This document shows, in pieces, positions 1 through 11,865 of a stretch of DNA of 64,000 bases. Each line of letters opens with the position of its first letter. Position 1 is the stretch's first letter. The stretch lies in the NCBI GenBank assembly GCA_036924085.1, contig JAVGWX010000012.1:129001-193000 (forward strand), written 5' to 3'. The position numbers were made by a program, and so were the translations under genes. The notes beneath the pieces are model-generated. The model did not search any database. It was not told the DNA's origin and was given only the letters and a program-made list of their open reading frames with translations. The DNA is from Ariolimax columbianus (lineage: Eukaryota; Mollusca; Gastropoda; Stylommatophora; Arionidae).

Positions 1-270
1 AACCTTAGTTCCTCTAGTAACTCAGGTACCTTTAATAGAAGACTTTGATTTACGATTTACAATGATACACCTTTCAATGAAAAGACCAGTTCCCAGCTCA
101 AAATAGGTTAATAACTTCAGTCAGTTTAGTTAGTGACAGTCGCATAATAATATTGGCATATGATAACAGAACTGCTGGTCAACACATTCACAATCACATC
201 ATCCACAGTGCATGAAGGTCACACACAGATTGATGATGGTTAGGTAATTGAAAAATTACAGTTTAACTGT
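1..270. other. AT-rich intergenic or intronic DNA, nothing recognised
   Basis: I see no coding potential, RNA gene or clear repeat here. It precedes a short tandem array and probably lies in the first long intron of alpha-catulin or upstream of that gene. Confidence 0.4.
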
Positions 271-458
271 ATAGGACATTGCGTTTGACAAAAGGGCACC
301 GTTTTATCTGTAGAGTAGACTATAGGATAGGACATTGACTATTGACAAAAGGGCACCGTTTTATCTGTAGACTATACTTTTATAGGATAGGACATTGACA
401 AAAGGGCACCGTTTTATCTGTAGACTATACTCTATAGAATAGGACATTGACAAAAGTG
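271..458. repeat. Short tandem repeat, about 60-bp unit, about 3 copies
   Basis: The core 'ggcaccgttttatctgtaga' recurs three times after variants of 'ataggacattgac'. Copies differ by small indels. No coding meaning is seen. Confidence 0.85.
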
Positions 459-795
459 AGGAGCAAACCAAAACCAAGATGTTAAAGCCAGGATGGACAA
501 AACCGATTTCAGCTCTGTCTGCAGAATATGAAACTCACCAGCATTATTATCCATGGAAAATAAGATCACAGACAAACTAATGCAGATGGAAACTATGTGG
601 TAAGGCACATGCTAGCAGACAAAAATCCAACTCATTGAGACATGTATTTTCTCAGTGGCACCAAATTGTTGTAAGAGATGGGCTTTAAACAAATCAATTG
701 CAACAATGTTCACAGATTTTGAAATGAATGTTACAAAAGAATGCTGAAAAAAGACACATTTTACAATCGATGCAGATTACATAAAATTGGCACCT
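459..795. other. Unassigned stretch
   Basis: No ORF or repeat family is recognised. It lies directly upstream of a plus-strand LINE C-terminal remnant and may be an older part of that element, but the sequence does not show this. Confidence 0.3.
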
Positions 796-1060
796 AGATA
801 ATATTGCAAGAAAAAAGTTTCGAAATTACGGTCATGTGAAGAGATATAACGTTCTGGAGAGAGTGATAATGGAGGGCATGGTTCCTGGATGGAGGAAAAG
901 AGGTTGACCTCGACGAAGATGGTATCAGGACATATGTACAGTTAGGGGATGTCATTGTATGACTTGGCTGACTCACCATAAACCGAGATGCATACAGAGC
1001 TGAGCTGCAAGGATGGAGACTATACATAGAGAGCCGCCAGGACAGAGACTATGTTCTGAA
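796..1060 (+). mobile_element. LINE ORF2 C-terminal remnant
   Basis: Read on the plus strand, broken frames give a GHV-like motif, then IMEGMVPGWRKRG, PRRRW, and a tryptophan/arginine-rich end. This is the usual order at the C-terminus of RTE-like LINE ORF2 proteins (GHV, EGKVxGxRxRGRPRRRW, DRxxWR). It has stops and no RT core. The family assignment rests on motif order only. Confidence 0.55.
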
Positions 1061-2047
1061 CAGAATATATCACATGATGATGATGTTCAGCATTAACTAA
1101 TGGCTCAGAAACATAGAGACATCATCATCAGTTGCCTTTGTGCGTTGGCAATCATGGACCTCCATCCGCTTCTATCACGTGTGTCGTTCACCAACTCTGT
1201 TGTTGATTGTCGCCCATGCCATTCTTTCAGGCTGTCGAACATCTTCTCTCTCTGCCTTCCTCTGTCTCTCTTTACTGTTATCTTTCTTGTTGTCAAGATG
1301 TGCTCCAAACCGCCTCTTCTCATAACATGTCTGAAAAAGGATGACTGCCTTGTTCTGACTCGTGCAATAAGTTGTGTTTGTGCCTCCTCGAGTACTGTAT
1401 CATTAGTCTTCTTTGCAGTCCATGGGATCTACAGCATTCTTCTGTAAAACCACATCTTCGTTGCTTCCAATGATCTAAGTGCATGCTTGCTGATTGTCCA
1501 TGATTCACTGCCATATGTCAGTACTGGTTCCACATAGCATTTAAGGACTCTTTTTCAGTTACAGAGAGAAGGTTTTGTTGCACAAGATTCCCTTCATGGT
1601 TTAGAAGACCCATTTTGCTTGGGCTATTCTGCATTTTATTTCATAATTGCATTTTCCATCTGATGGTGTATGTGCCCAGGTATTTCAATGAGTTAACTTG
1701 TCTCAATTCGGACCCCTTCATTTTGACGTAGCATTTTGGAGAGTGTGATTTCTTCGTCACTACCATCACTTCCAATTTCTTTTTATTTAAACTGAGGCCC
1801 TTTGTTTTCACTTTGCTGAACTGCCATTTCCCACAAGTCGGTTTCATTCTAGCCTATCAATACAATATCATCAGCATATTGTAGATTGTTTATGTGCTGT
1901 CCGCCAATTGATATTTCTGGCATTGTCTGTAAATCTCTCAAGATGAACTCACTGTACAAAGAGAACAGGTTGGGGAAAGAACACATCCTTGCCTCACTAC
2001 ATTTTTATCTGTTTATAATCTCCCACTTGATTGTTAATCCTTTGAAC

Positions 2048-2402
2048 CGCAGTCTGTCCCAAATTCTTATAGTCGCAATCTGTCCCCAATTCTTATAGCC
2101 GCAGTCTGTCCCCAATTCTTATAGCCGCAGTCTGTCCCCAATTCTTATAGTCGCAGTCTGTCCCCAATTCTTATAGTCGCAGTCTGTCCCCAATTCTTAT
2201 AACCGCAGTCTGTCCCCAATTCTTATAGCTGCAGTCTGTCCCCAATTCTTATAACCGCAGTCTGTCCCCAATTCTTATAGCCGCAGTCTGTCCCCAATTC
2301 TTATAACCGCAGTCTGTCCCCAATACTTATAACCGCAGTCTGTCCCCAATTCTTATAGCCGCAGTCTGTCCCCAATTCTTATAGCCGCAGTCTGTCCCCA
2401 AT
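2048..2402. repeat. 26-bp tandem array inside LINE A RT (GDRLRL segment)
   Basis: About 13 copies of a 26-bp unit containing 'ccgcagtctgtccccaattc'. On the minus strand the first copy continues the RT reading ...AIRIGDRLRL, so the unit was copied out of LINE coding DNA. The unit is not a multiple of 3, so the array destroys the frame. Confidence 0.9.
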
Positions 2403-2576
2403 ACATACTTTGAATGATCCTGAGGTCCTTGCCATCAATATGTAAACTTTCCAGCATTTGGGTGAGCTCCGTATGTTTTACCCTGTCGAATACTGTAACA
2501 TAATCTATGAAACACAGATATAAGTCAACTTTCATCTCAATGGCTCTCTCAATTATTGTTCTTATAATGTATATGA

Positions 2577-3010
2577 CATTGTTTGTGCCCTTACCTTCCA
2601 TGAACCCTGGTCATCACCAAGTGTTGTTTGTGCCCTTACCTTCCATGAACCCTGGTCATCACCAAGTGTTGTTTGTGCCCTTACCTTCCATGAACCCTGG
2701 TCATCACCAAGTGTTGTTTGTGCCCTTACCTTCCATGAACCCTGGTCATCACCAAGTGTTGTTTGTACCCTTACCTTCCATGAACCCTGGTCATCACCAA
2801 GTGTTGTTTGTACCCTTACCTTCCATGAACCCTGGTCATCACCAAGTGTTGTTTGTGCCCTTACCTTCCATGAACCCTGGTCATCACCAAGTGTTGTTTG
2901 TACCCTTACCTTCCATGAACCCTGGTCATCACCAAGTGTTGTTTGTGCCCTTACCTTCCATGAACCCTGGTCATCACCAAGTGTTGTTTGTACCCTTACC
3001 TTCCATGAAC
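2577..3010. repeat. 45-bp tandem array made from the LINE A RT motif QGxMEGKGTN
   Basis: About 9.6 copies of a 45-bp unit (15 codons). On the minus strand each copy carries a version of DDQGFMEGKGTN, the conserved RT fingers motif that directly precedes the intact downstream RT sequence of this element. Copies differ mainly at one A/G position. All frames stay open because the unit is a multiple of 3, so the plus-strand 278-aa ORF here is an artefact. Confidence 0.93.
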
Positions 3011-4229
3011 CCACACTGCTCATCACCAATTTCTGGTTTTATTCTACTCCTCACTCTTCACATAATGATTCGCAGTAGTATCTTTGTCAAGTGGCTCATG
3101 AGGCTGACAGTGTGGTGTTCCTTGCATTCAATGGCTCGTGGTTTTTTCGACAGTGCTATGAATGTTGATTTTGTTAAATCATTCGGAATATATCCACAAT
3201 CGCAAATATCATTCAACAATTTTGTTATCACATTTATCCCGAAAACTCCCATGGCCATACTTTTTTTCTATTGTTATGTTATCTGGCCCTGGTGCCTTTC
3301 CTCTCTTTATATTTTGTATTGCGTCTTCTGCCTCTGTCATTAGTTTTGATGACCTGTCACTTTGACTTGTTGAATTAAGTCAGGTCTTGTCATCATCGTA
3401 CAATTCGCAGATGTGCTCTGTCCATCTTCCAATTATGTTCTCCTGTCCCATCAACACTGTCCCACCCCCCTTTGCTTTCAAGCATCCGGTGGACTTTCGT
3501 GTTCCCCTCCCTGTTATTTCATTTACTCTTTTATACATGGAGTTTGTATCTGTTCTGTGTTGCAGTTCCATCTGTATACAATTCTGTTCTAACTAATTCT
3601 GTTTTTCTCTCTTGCATTTTATTTTAATTTCTTCATTCAATTGGTTATATGCCTCCTTATTCTGTTTACTCTTCCTTCTCTTCTCCATCAATTGAAAAAT
3701 ATTCTACTAGTCATCCATTCTTTCTTTGCATGATGTTTTATCACAGGCAAAATCTCTTTAGATGTCTGTTGTAGTGACTCAATTAGCAATTCCCATTATT
3801 CCTCAAAGCTCTGTATTGTTTCTTCTACACTGTACCTATTATGTATTACAACGTTATATTTCTCTTTCATTTCTGTCTCTGAATTACTATGTCGCCCACT
3901 TGATATTCTCTAACTTTGCTCGTAATTTGGTGGATATTCTTCTATGATTGCTATTACAGTCTGCCCTTGGCCTTGTCTTTGCCGAAACAAGCGTGTTTCT
4001 GAATATTCTGGGCAACATTATCTAATCAATTTAATTGCACACATTGTCTCCCGGGTTTTTCAATGTCCAAAGGCACCTAGTCTGCTGTAGGAACCATGTG
4101 TTTTCAATGTACATGTATTTGAGCCCATTCTTCCAGTCTATTTCCTCTCTCGTTCCTGTCACATCCATTTATATACCTCCACCAACAGGTGTCTCCATCA
4201 CATATATTGTATTAGATGGTTAGAGGTAA

Positions 4230-4712
4230 TAGCTAGCACAGACCTGTGACAGGCCAGAGAAAATAAATAACAAGCATAGATCTGTGATAGGCCAAAGAAC
4301 ATAGCTAGCCCAGATCTGGGACAGGCCAGAGAACAAAGCTAGCACAGATCTGTGACAGGCCAGAGAACATAGCTAGCACAGATCTGTGACAGACCAGAGA
4401 AATTAGCTAGCACAGATCTGTGACAGGCCAGAGAACATAGCTAGCACAGATCTGTGACAGACCAGAAAACATAGCTAGCACAGATCTGGGACAGGCCAGA
4501 GAAATTAGCTAGCACAGATCTGTGACAGACCAGAGAACATAGCTAGCACAGATATGTGACAGACCAGAGAACATAGCTAGCACAGATCTGTGACAGACCA
4601 GAGAACATAGCTAGCACAGATCTGTGACAGACCAGAGAACATAGCTAGCACAGATCTGTGTCAGACCAGAGAACATAGCTAGCACAGATCTGTGACAGAC
4701 CAGAGAAAATAA
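4230..4712. repeat. 34-bp tandem array between two LINEs
   Basis: About 14 copies of a 34-bp unit around 'agctagcacagatctgtgac'. It fills the gap between LINE A and the next minus-strand LINE. The last copy grades into RT-coding sequence of that LINE, but the motif of origin is not identifiable. Confidence 0.92.
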
Positions 4713-5064
4713 CAAGCACATGTCTTGACTCTGATATCTGGGTTGCGATATTTGTCACTCAGGGCAGGCTGAAACATGACTTGTTTTTGTTTTTTTATTG
4801 TAAAACCGAACATGTCACAGGCTGTAGAGAACTTGTCCACATATGTCTGCATGTCTCTTTTGGTGCTAGCAGCGAGGGCACAGTCATAAGCAAAAAACAA
4901 GTTTGGAATGGTTGAATCCTCTACCTTGCTGTGTGAGCTTGCAGTCGCCTGTGATTGAAGAGTTTTCTGTCAGTCCTGTATTTAATTTCCACTCCGTTTT
5001 GGTTACAACCCTGACAGCTGACGCTGAGCATGGCAGCAAACATTGTGCTCAAGAGTGTTGGAGC

Positions 5065-5415
5065 TAGTACACAGGCCTGCTTGACGCCATTTGTTGGGGC
5101 TCGTACACAGACCTGCTTGACGCCATTTGTTGGGGCTAGTACACAGCCCTGCTTGACGCCATTTGTTGGGGCTTGTACACAGCCCTGCTTGACGTCATTT
5201 GTTGGGGCTAGTACACAGCCCTGCTTGACACCATTTGTTGGGGCTCGTACACAGCCCTGCTTGACGCTAGTACACAGCCCTGCTTGACGCTAGTACACAG
5301 CCCTGCTTGACGCCATTTGTTGGGGCTCGTACACAGCTCTGCTTGACGCTAGTACACAGCCCTGCTTGACGTCATTTGTTGGGGCTCGTACACAGCCCTG
5401 CTTGACGCCATTTGT
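5065..5415. repeat. 36-bp array made from RT motif NGVKQGCVLAPT
   Basis: About 9-10 copies of a 36-bp unit (12 codons), some with a 13-bp deletion. Read on the minus strand each full unit encodes a version of NGVKQGCVLAPT, the conserved segment between palm motifs A and C of this LINE's reverse transcriptase. It begins in frame with the intact upstream RT sequence, so it was born inside the ORF. Confidence 0.93.
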
Positions 5416-5859
5416 CACAGAAACGGCATTTGACATTTTCCCATCACTCAGCACATGAGCATTCATGCCCTCGTGGAATTGTTTGACGATCTTGGGGAAT
5501 CTGCTTGGACAGCCGAATGTTCCCATGCTCTTCCAAAGTCCATCTCTATTGATGGTATCAAAAGCCTTTGTCAGGTCCACGAAAGTCATATATAGGTCAC
5601 ATTGCTGCTCTTGACATTCTCCTGAAGTTTTCGAGCCGCGAATATCATATACACAGTTCCGCGACCCGATCGAAAGCCACATTGGCTCTCTGGAAGAAGA
5701 CCATGTTCTAGGTCAAAGGTCAACAATCAATCGATTGAGGAGAACTCGTGCCAGTATCTTACCAGCAGTCGATAGGAGGGAGATTCCACTGTGGTTGTCG
5801 CAGGATTGAGGGTTGCCATTTCGCTTGTATTAGTGGATGAGGGCAGCATCCTTCAGTTC

Positions 5860-5990
5860 TTGTGGGACATTCTCAGTGGTCCATGTTTTGTTGTGGGACA
5901 TTCTTAGTGGTCCATATTGTGTTGTGGGCCAGTCTCAGTGGTCCATATTGTGTTGTGGGCCAGTCTCAGTGGTCCATATTGTGTTTTACA
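5860..5990. repeat. 31-bp array from LINE B motif WTTENVPQ
   Basis: About four copies of a 31-bp unit containing 'cagtggtccatattgtgttg'. The copy nearest 5870 reads on the minus strand as TTENVPQELKDA, the conserved stretch before the GISLL motif of LINE B. The others are partial tandem copies of it. Confidence 0.8.
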
Positions 5991-6503
5991 ACTCAGTTAA
6001 TCTCTGTGTTAGGACACATCTGCCTAATTTGTAGATCTCAGCCAGTATCAAGTCCGCACTTGCACCCTTCCCATTGGTAGTTGATTGATCGCTGCTCTGA
6101 CCTAGATTTTTGGAGGAACGTCCAGTTCATTATTCAGGGGTGTCTGAGGCAGGACGGTTGGCTGAGGACTGCGGAAGTGTTCTGCCCAGCGTTCCAGTAT
6201 TCTCAGTTTGTCAGTAGTTCTGAGCCATCTGCATTCAAAATTGGAGTTCCGTATGAGGGCCATGGACAGTCTTAGAAGCGTTTTGTGTCGTTTCTGTTTG
6301 CATAAAGTTGAATTTCATCTACCTTGTTTCCCAACCACGTGTCCTTCATGTTCCTGAGCTTTCCTTTGACCACCCTTCGTATGGTTGTGAACGCCATATT
6401 TTTGGCTGCAGAGGATGTGTCTCTTTGCTGAGCTCTAAATAACGAATTTTTTTCCTTGATTCTCATCAAACCAATCTTGATGTTTACGTGTTATGTATCA
6501 AAT

Positions 6504-6765
6504 CTGACTGGAGAAGCGCAGTCAAATCGGGTGTAGCTGCCGGTGAAGACGACCGTGTTGTGAAAGCCCAGAGCTACGCGAGACGCGGAAATCCCGAGCA
6601 GCGGGAACACCATCCCCTTCTACAAACCTTGTGTGCCCGATATGTAGCAGATGTTTTTGTGCTCGCATTGGCCTGTTCAGCCACATGCGCACCCACACCC
6701 AACAGGGAAATCTGTGACAAGGATGATGTCGGCGGTCCTCATCGACAACGATGGACAGCTATTAT
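6504..6765 (+). mobile_element. 5'-truncated LINE B copy inserted into LINE B
   Basis: This plus-strand piece encodes the ORF2 C-terminus (SDWRSAVKSGVAAGEDDRVV) followed by a broken C2H2-like finger (CxxxFxxxIGLFSHMRTHT reading), and ends in an ATT-type tail. It is flanked by the 8-bp direct repeat 'tatcaaat' at 6496-6503 and 6766-6773, a target duplication. It is nearly identical to the end of the 26003-26662 copy. It interrupts the opposite-strand LINE B. Confidence 0.85.
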
Positions 6766-7997
6766 TATCAAATGTATCTACAGAGTCTAAAATGGCGACC
6801 CAGTCTTCATTCCCATTGGTCTAACCAAGCTGCAGATTGTTTAACTTCCCATCCAGGTTCCTTACAAGTCCTTCAGTTATCATCATGCTTTGCAGTTTTG
6901 TACTTTTCTTTTGCCATCCATTCTGATGCCTTTCCAGGTTTGATGTAGAAGTCAAGTTTGGACATAATGAGCCTGTGGTCACTCCAGCACTCTACACCAC
7001 ACACAGCCTTTGTCACTCTTACATCACGCCTGGCAGTCCTCCTGGTGATAAAATAAATTAAGTGCCATTGCTATGATCTGGGATGCATCCATGATGTTTT
7101 GTTCTGAGTGGGCAAGCGAAACATTGTGTTCGTGATTGCTAGGTTGTGGGCTGCACATAGCCCAAGCAATAAGAGACCGTTACTATTGCACTTATCTGTA
7201 CCGTGCACACCGAGTACTCCATCCCAGATCCGATAGTCAGTCCCCACTCTGACATTGAAGTCACAAAGGAGGACTACCGTCTCAGACTTTAGGACCAACG
7301 AGAGAACAGAGTCAAGTTCTTCATAGAATTTGTCTTTGCTGTCATCTGAGTTGGTCATCGTCGGTGCCCGGACACTGATCAGGGTGGCATTTTGGTTTCT
7401 TTCCAATGGGATCTGTTGAGTCATTATTCTATCATTTATTCCCCTTGGAAGCCTTGCGAGGTCGTGTACAAGGGTAGATTTGATGGCGAAACCGACTCCA
7501 GAATTGCAACATTCGTTACTGGCTTGCCCACTCCAGATGAATGTGTATCCTCCACCCACTTCCGATAGTTGACCCTCATCGGGTAGTCTTGTCTCACTTA
7601 TGGCACTAATGTCTACACCATAGCGAGCAAGTTCTCTGGTCCCAAATGTAAAGATCGTCTCTCGGGTCTATCTGCCAAAATGTTGTTGAGTAGCTTTCGC
7701 ACGTTCCACACGCCGAACATGAGGTCCTTTAGCTTCTTCATTTTTCTTGGTGTATGTGAGTGTCTGTATGTTGTCTGACGCCGTAGCTAGCGCTGAATTT
7801 GGATTATAGTGAGGGAGAGATGTGCTGTTCGTCAACCTCACTCTCCCGTCTCAAAACTGTCTGGAGCAAGTGGCAGGATAAAATCAAAACGACTGGAATT
7901 AAGGATGATGATCAAGGCTTGCTAGGTGTCTCGTCGTGCTCTATGCAGTCCATGCCACTCTGCTGAGAGTTGACATTCTAGCCATTGAGCCAGGCAT

Positions 7998-8645
7998 GGT
8001 TTCACCCATATCCCCAATATGGCCCTAACAACCAAGCCCCAATATGGCCCTAACAACATATCCCCAATATGGCCCTAACAACATATCCCCAATATGGCCC
8101 TAACAACATATCCCCAATATGGCCCTAACAACATATCCCCAATATGGCCCTAACAACCAAGCCCCAATATGGCCCTAACAACATATCCCCAATATGGCCC
8201 TAACAACGAAGCCCCAATATGGCCCTAACAAGATATCCCCAATATGGCCCTAACAACATATCCCCAATATGGCCCTAACAACATATCCCCAATATGGCCC
8301 TAACAACATATCCCCAATATGGCCCTAACAACCAAGCCCCAATATGGCCCTAACAACATATCCCCAATATGGCCCTAACAACCAAGCCCCAATATGGCCC
8401 TAACAACATATCCCCAATATGGCCCTAACAACATATCCCCAATATGGCCCTAACAACATATCCCCAATATGGCCCTAACAACATATCCCCAATATGGCCC
8501 TAACAACCAAGCCCCAATATGGCCCTAACAACATATCCCCAATATGGCCCTAACAACCAAGCCCCAATATGGCGCTAACAACATATCCCCAATATAACAC
8601 TAGCAACAAATGCCCCAATATGGCCCTAACAACATATCCCCAATA
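7998..8645. repeat. 25-bp tandem array, about 26 copies
   Basis: Unit 'aacaacatatccccaatatg' plus 'gccct'. A minority variant (aaccaagccccaat) is scattered among the common type, which suggests higher-order or gene-conversion-like copying. It lies just upstream (5') of the minus-strand LINE B endonuclease, possibly in its 5' UTR. Confidence 0.95.
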
Positions 8646-8649
8646 TGCT

Positions 8650-9144
8650 GCGAGGTGTATCAAATGGATCTGTACTTGTACGTTTCTTATCAGACCCACA
8701 GCAGCTATATTCATCATTTTGTTTGTGTCGATAAAGAGTATTTGTTGACCCTATGAATAAGACCCAGTCATAAGATTAATTCATATCCTCCATGGCTATT
8801 GTCCTTTACTCACAAATTTGGATTGAATGTGTTCAAGTGTAAACAACGAATGTCTAAAGTAAACAAATTTCTTATTCTAGTTTTATGTCTTACTAATTTA
8901 TCTAATAAATTGGCAACCTTTGACTGCTCTTTATAATTATTTGAAATTGTAGGATTGATCTTATCTTCTAAATCTGTTTACATTATATATGGATAGAACT
9001 GATCAGTATTTAGACCTATACTATTGATATTCTTCTTGACTATATTTTGAGCATGTTTGTGTTTGATTGCATATTTACACTTGTAATTCATTCTTACATC
9101 ATTTTCTGCTAAAACGTGGGATACTGTGAATGACCATATTTATT
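8650..9144. other. AT-rich stretch, nothing recognised
   Basis: No ORF, RNA gene or repeat is recognised. It separates the 25-bp array from a CR1-type LINE copy. Confidence 0.4.
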
Positions 9145-10150
9145 AAGTTAAGATCACATGAAATAAGTGGGAAAGTTGCCAAATGGATTGAAATTTGGTA
9201 AGAAGGCAGAGAGTGGGCATAAATAAGGAGTACTCTGAGTGGTATGAAGTAAAAAATAAAGAGCGCCACAGAGCACGGTATTGGGATAAATTTTGTTCTT
9301 GATGTATATAAATGATTAGGACATTAGAAATCGGATCCATGATTGAAAAAATTCACGGATGATACAAAACTATGCAGTAGCATCTCATTTAAAGCGGAAG
9401 TGGATATATTGAGGTTGGATTTAGATAAAATTCAATAGTCATCTGTGAGCTGCCAAATGGAGTTTAATGTAGATACATGGATAGATCCAATATGAAACAT
9501 AATTTCAGAATGGACGAGAACAATTTTAAAATTATAGAAAAAGAAAGAGACCTAGGGGTTAAAATAGATCATACAGGTAAAGGGAGTGAACAAGTCCAGG
9601 TTGCAGTGAAAAAGGCAAATGCAATGTTAGGTATGAAAAAGAGAAATATTAAAGATAGGAGCAAGGAAGTGATAGTCAAACTGTGTAAAGTATTAGTTAG
9701 ACCTAGATTGGAGTACTGTGTACAGGTGTGGAGTCCTTATCGTAGAGAATATATAAACATGCTGGTAAGGATACACAAAAGAGCGACAAAGCTGATAGTG
9801 GGATTCCAGAATTACAGTTATGAGGAAAGACTTAGAAAAACTGGCCTACAGTGTCTAGAAAATAGGAAAATTCGTGGTGACATATTACAGGTTTATAAGA
9901 TGATCAGAGGAACGGATAAATGAGACTAAAACAAGTTTTTCAAAATACAATCACCTTCAAGAACAAGAGGGCACAGTTACATATTAACTAAAGAAAGGTT
10001 GAGATTAGATATTAGGAGGCAGGGTTAATTAATGCACTCAAGAATAGATTGGATGTGCATAAGTTGTTTTTAGATCAGGTGAATGTAATAGAAACTGGTT
10101 GTATACCGACTTTGCAGAGCCTTCTAAACCAGTATAAAGATGTTCAGTTA
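9145..10150 (+). mobile_element. 5'-truncated CR1-type LINE copy (old)
   Basis: The sequence matches the CR1-type family seen at 14857-17580 and elsewhere: KERDLGVKIDHTGK, KANAMLGM, VRPRLEYCVQVWSPY and YEERLRKTGLQCLE are readable in one 148-aa ORF (9477-9923). The family-typical 3' end 'cttctaaaccagtataaaga' follows. It is more diverged than the others, with several stops and small deletions, and lacks the RT catalytic core. Confidence 0.88.
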
Positions 10151-10169
10151 ATCACATTCATTTTGTAGG

Positions 10170-10575
10170 TCGCTTAAGACATCTATAAATGTGAACACCA
10201 CCTCTATAAACAAGGACAGCACCTCTATAAACATGCACACCACCTCTATAAACATGCACATCACCTCTATACACACGCACACCACCTCTATAAACAAGGA
10301 CAGCACCTCTATAAACATGCACACCACCTCTATAAACATGCACATCACCTCTATACACACGCACACCACCTCTATAAACAAGGATACACCTCTATAAACA
10401 TGCACACCGCCTCTATAAACAAGGACAGCACCTCTATAAACATGCACACCACCTCTATACACACGCACACCACCTCTATAAACAAGTATACACCTCTATA
10501 AACATGCACACCGCCTCTATAAACAAGGATACACCTCTATAAACATGCACACCGCCTCTATAAACATGGGTACTA
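10170..10575. repeat. About 21-bp tandem array
   Basis: About 19 copies of 'cacctctataaacatgcaca' and related variants (aaggacag, acacgcac) arranged in repeating blocks of three or four. It begins just past the 3' end of the CR1-type copy. No coding origin is seen. Confidence 0.92.
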
Positions 10576-10673
10576 ATTGCTCCTAGTACCTACAGAAAAC
10601 AGCACTGCACCTACAAGAGCTCTCAATGAGTTTCTCTCCAGCTTACTAACTCACATTTCAAACAAGTGGTTAC

Positions 10674-11092
10674 ACAACCAGATCCTAGTGTGACCTACGA
10701 AGAGTCCAAAAGGTTTATTAGGGCCAGATACATGGCCAAATGGGAAACAGAGCATACTGGCTACACAAAAAATGATGCCTATTACCAGTTGAACAGAAGA
10801 GAGCAGGTCGTGGTCTTCAGACTCCGCGCAGGCCACAACAGACTGAGGTACCACCTATTCAATAAACTGAAGATAGGGGGCACTGACGAATGCACCTGTG
10901 GTACAGGGAAAATGAATGCTGAACATCTGCTGCAAAATTGCCTGACATACGAGGACCAGAGAAAGCACATGTGGCCATCACCAGTGGCAACACTAGACAA
11001 GATCTATGGCAGTGTCGACAGCCTCAGGATGACAGCTGCTTTCTTCGAACAAATACAAGTTGACGTCTGACAGCGTATGTAGAAGAAGAAGA
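10674..11092 (+). mobile_element. 5'-truncated I-type LINE copy with 13-bp target duplication
   Basis: It encodes the C-terminus of the same LINE as 49458-52740: TGYTKNDAYYQLNRREQVVV and the C-x-C...H....C motif (CTCGTGKMNAEHLLQNC). It ends with a GAA-repeat tail. Flanked by 'aacaagtggttac' at 10661-10673 and 11093-11105. The copy is young-looking, with its 134-aa ORF still open. Confidence 0.92.
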
Positions 11093-11224
11093 AACAAGTG
11101 GTTACTCTCGTCTGTGTGTGCTTGAGTCAATATTAAACAATACTAACTCAGGTCTAGTAGAGTATCATTTCTGCTATGTGTTCCTCAGGAAATTAATTCA
11201 TCTTTATTTTCTTTTCACTTTTTG

Positions 11225-11530
11225 TCCTGCTTGTGCCCTTGAACATCAGGTTATGAAGAGGTTTCTTGACCGGGCCCTAGTATGTTCTTGTGCCCTTCAG
11301 CATCAGGTTATGAAGAGGTTTCTTGACCGACCCTAGTATGTTCTTGTGCCCTTCAGCATCAGGTTATGAAGAGGTTTATTGACTGGGTATTGACTGGGCC
11401 CTAGTATGTTCTTGTGCCCTTCAGCATCAGGTTATCAAGAGGTTACTTGACCGGGCCCTAGTATGTTCTTGTGCCCTTCAGCATCAGGTTATCAAGAGGT
11501 TTCTTGACCGGGCCCTAGTATGTGCTTCGT
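11225..11530. repeat. About 57-bp tandem array, 5 copies
   Basis: Unit contains 'cttgtgcccttcagcatcag' and 'tcttgaccgggccctagtat'. One copy has an internal short duplication (ttgactgggtattgactggg). Confidence 0.9.
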
Positions 11531-11534
11531 GCAC

Positions 11535-11865
11535 GGGGAACTCCACCATTTCTGTTATCCATCTTTTGCATGGTCCGCCCTTGGCTTTGTATCCATTGTA
11601 TCTGTGTTGCATTGCTTTTTGAGGGATACTATCTGGTGTTTAACTTGTCACATGGCTGGACAATTTGGTTTACTGTTTCTTGATGAGGTCTAGCACTGGT
11701 GTAGTACCTACTTGTCTTCTAATATCGTTTCTGATTCTATCCATTCTTGTAACTCCAAGAATTCATCACATGCATTTCACCTCTATTGTTACAATGTTTC
11801 TTTTATCTTTGTTAATGTCCAATTCCCCTTTCTCTTTTTTGCTTAGAGAGCCCTCTAAGCAAAAA
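11535..11865. other. Unassigned, possibly minus-strand LINE remnant
   Basis: A basic Arg/Gln-rich reading on the minus strand resembles a LINE ORF2 C-terminus, but no diagnostic motif survives. Confidence 0.3.

Larger units (their letters stand above)
1085..4215 (-). mobile_element. Dead RTE-like LINE (family A), nearly complete RT region
   Basis: Going down the minus strand, fragments appear in normal ORF2 order. They are an endonuclease end (RNEIDY near 4150), a linker with GKRDRGRQ-type basic motifs at the far end (1105-1323), RT fingers (SLMSHLTKILLRIIM, 3058-3120), GFMEGKGTNN (near 2590), palm motif A region (CFIDYxxxFDRVKH, near 2490), GDRL (near 2400), and the catalytic YADD (near 1870). 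The C-terminal EWHGRQSTTELVNDTRDR stretch (near 1160) follows. Frameshifts and stops break every ORF, so it is not active. Two tandem arrays lie inside the coding region. The 3' end is near 1085. It presumably sits in a catulin intron or upstream DNA. Confidence 0.85.
4715..7780 (-). mobile_element. Dead LINE (family B), endonuclease plus RT
   Basis: On the minus strand the order is: an N-terminal NVRKLLNNILADRPE start of endonuclease (near 7690), ISETRLPDEGQL (near 7590), endonuclease body with FNVRVGTD (7071-7559), a linker with DEIQLYANRNDTKRF (near 6300), WAEHFRSP (near 6190), and GISLLSTAGKILARVLL (near 5740). Then come RT motif A VDLTKAFDTINRDGLW (near 5560), NGVKQGC (near 5410), and a degraded FAYDCALAA version of the FADD box (near 4880). 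This is the LINE type often mis-annotated as craniofacial development protein 2-like. It is broken by frameshifts, two internal arrays and a plus-strand LINE insertion at 6504-6765. Confidence 0.85.

Noticed and set aside
2507..3343. 278-aa plus-strand ORF with MNPGHHQVLFVPLPS repeats
   Set aside because: Antisense of a 45-bp array inside a minus-strand LINE.
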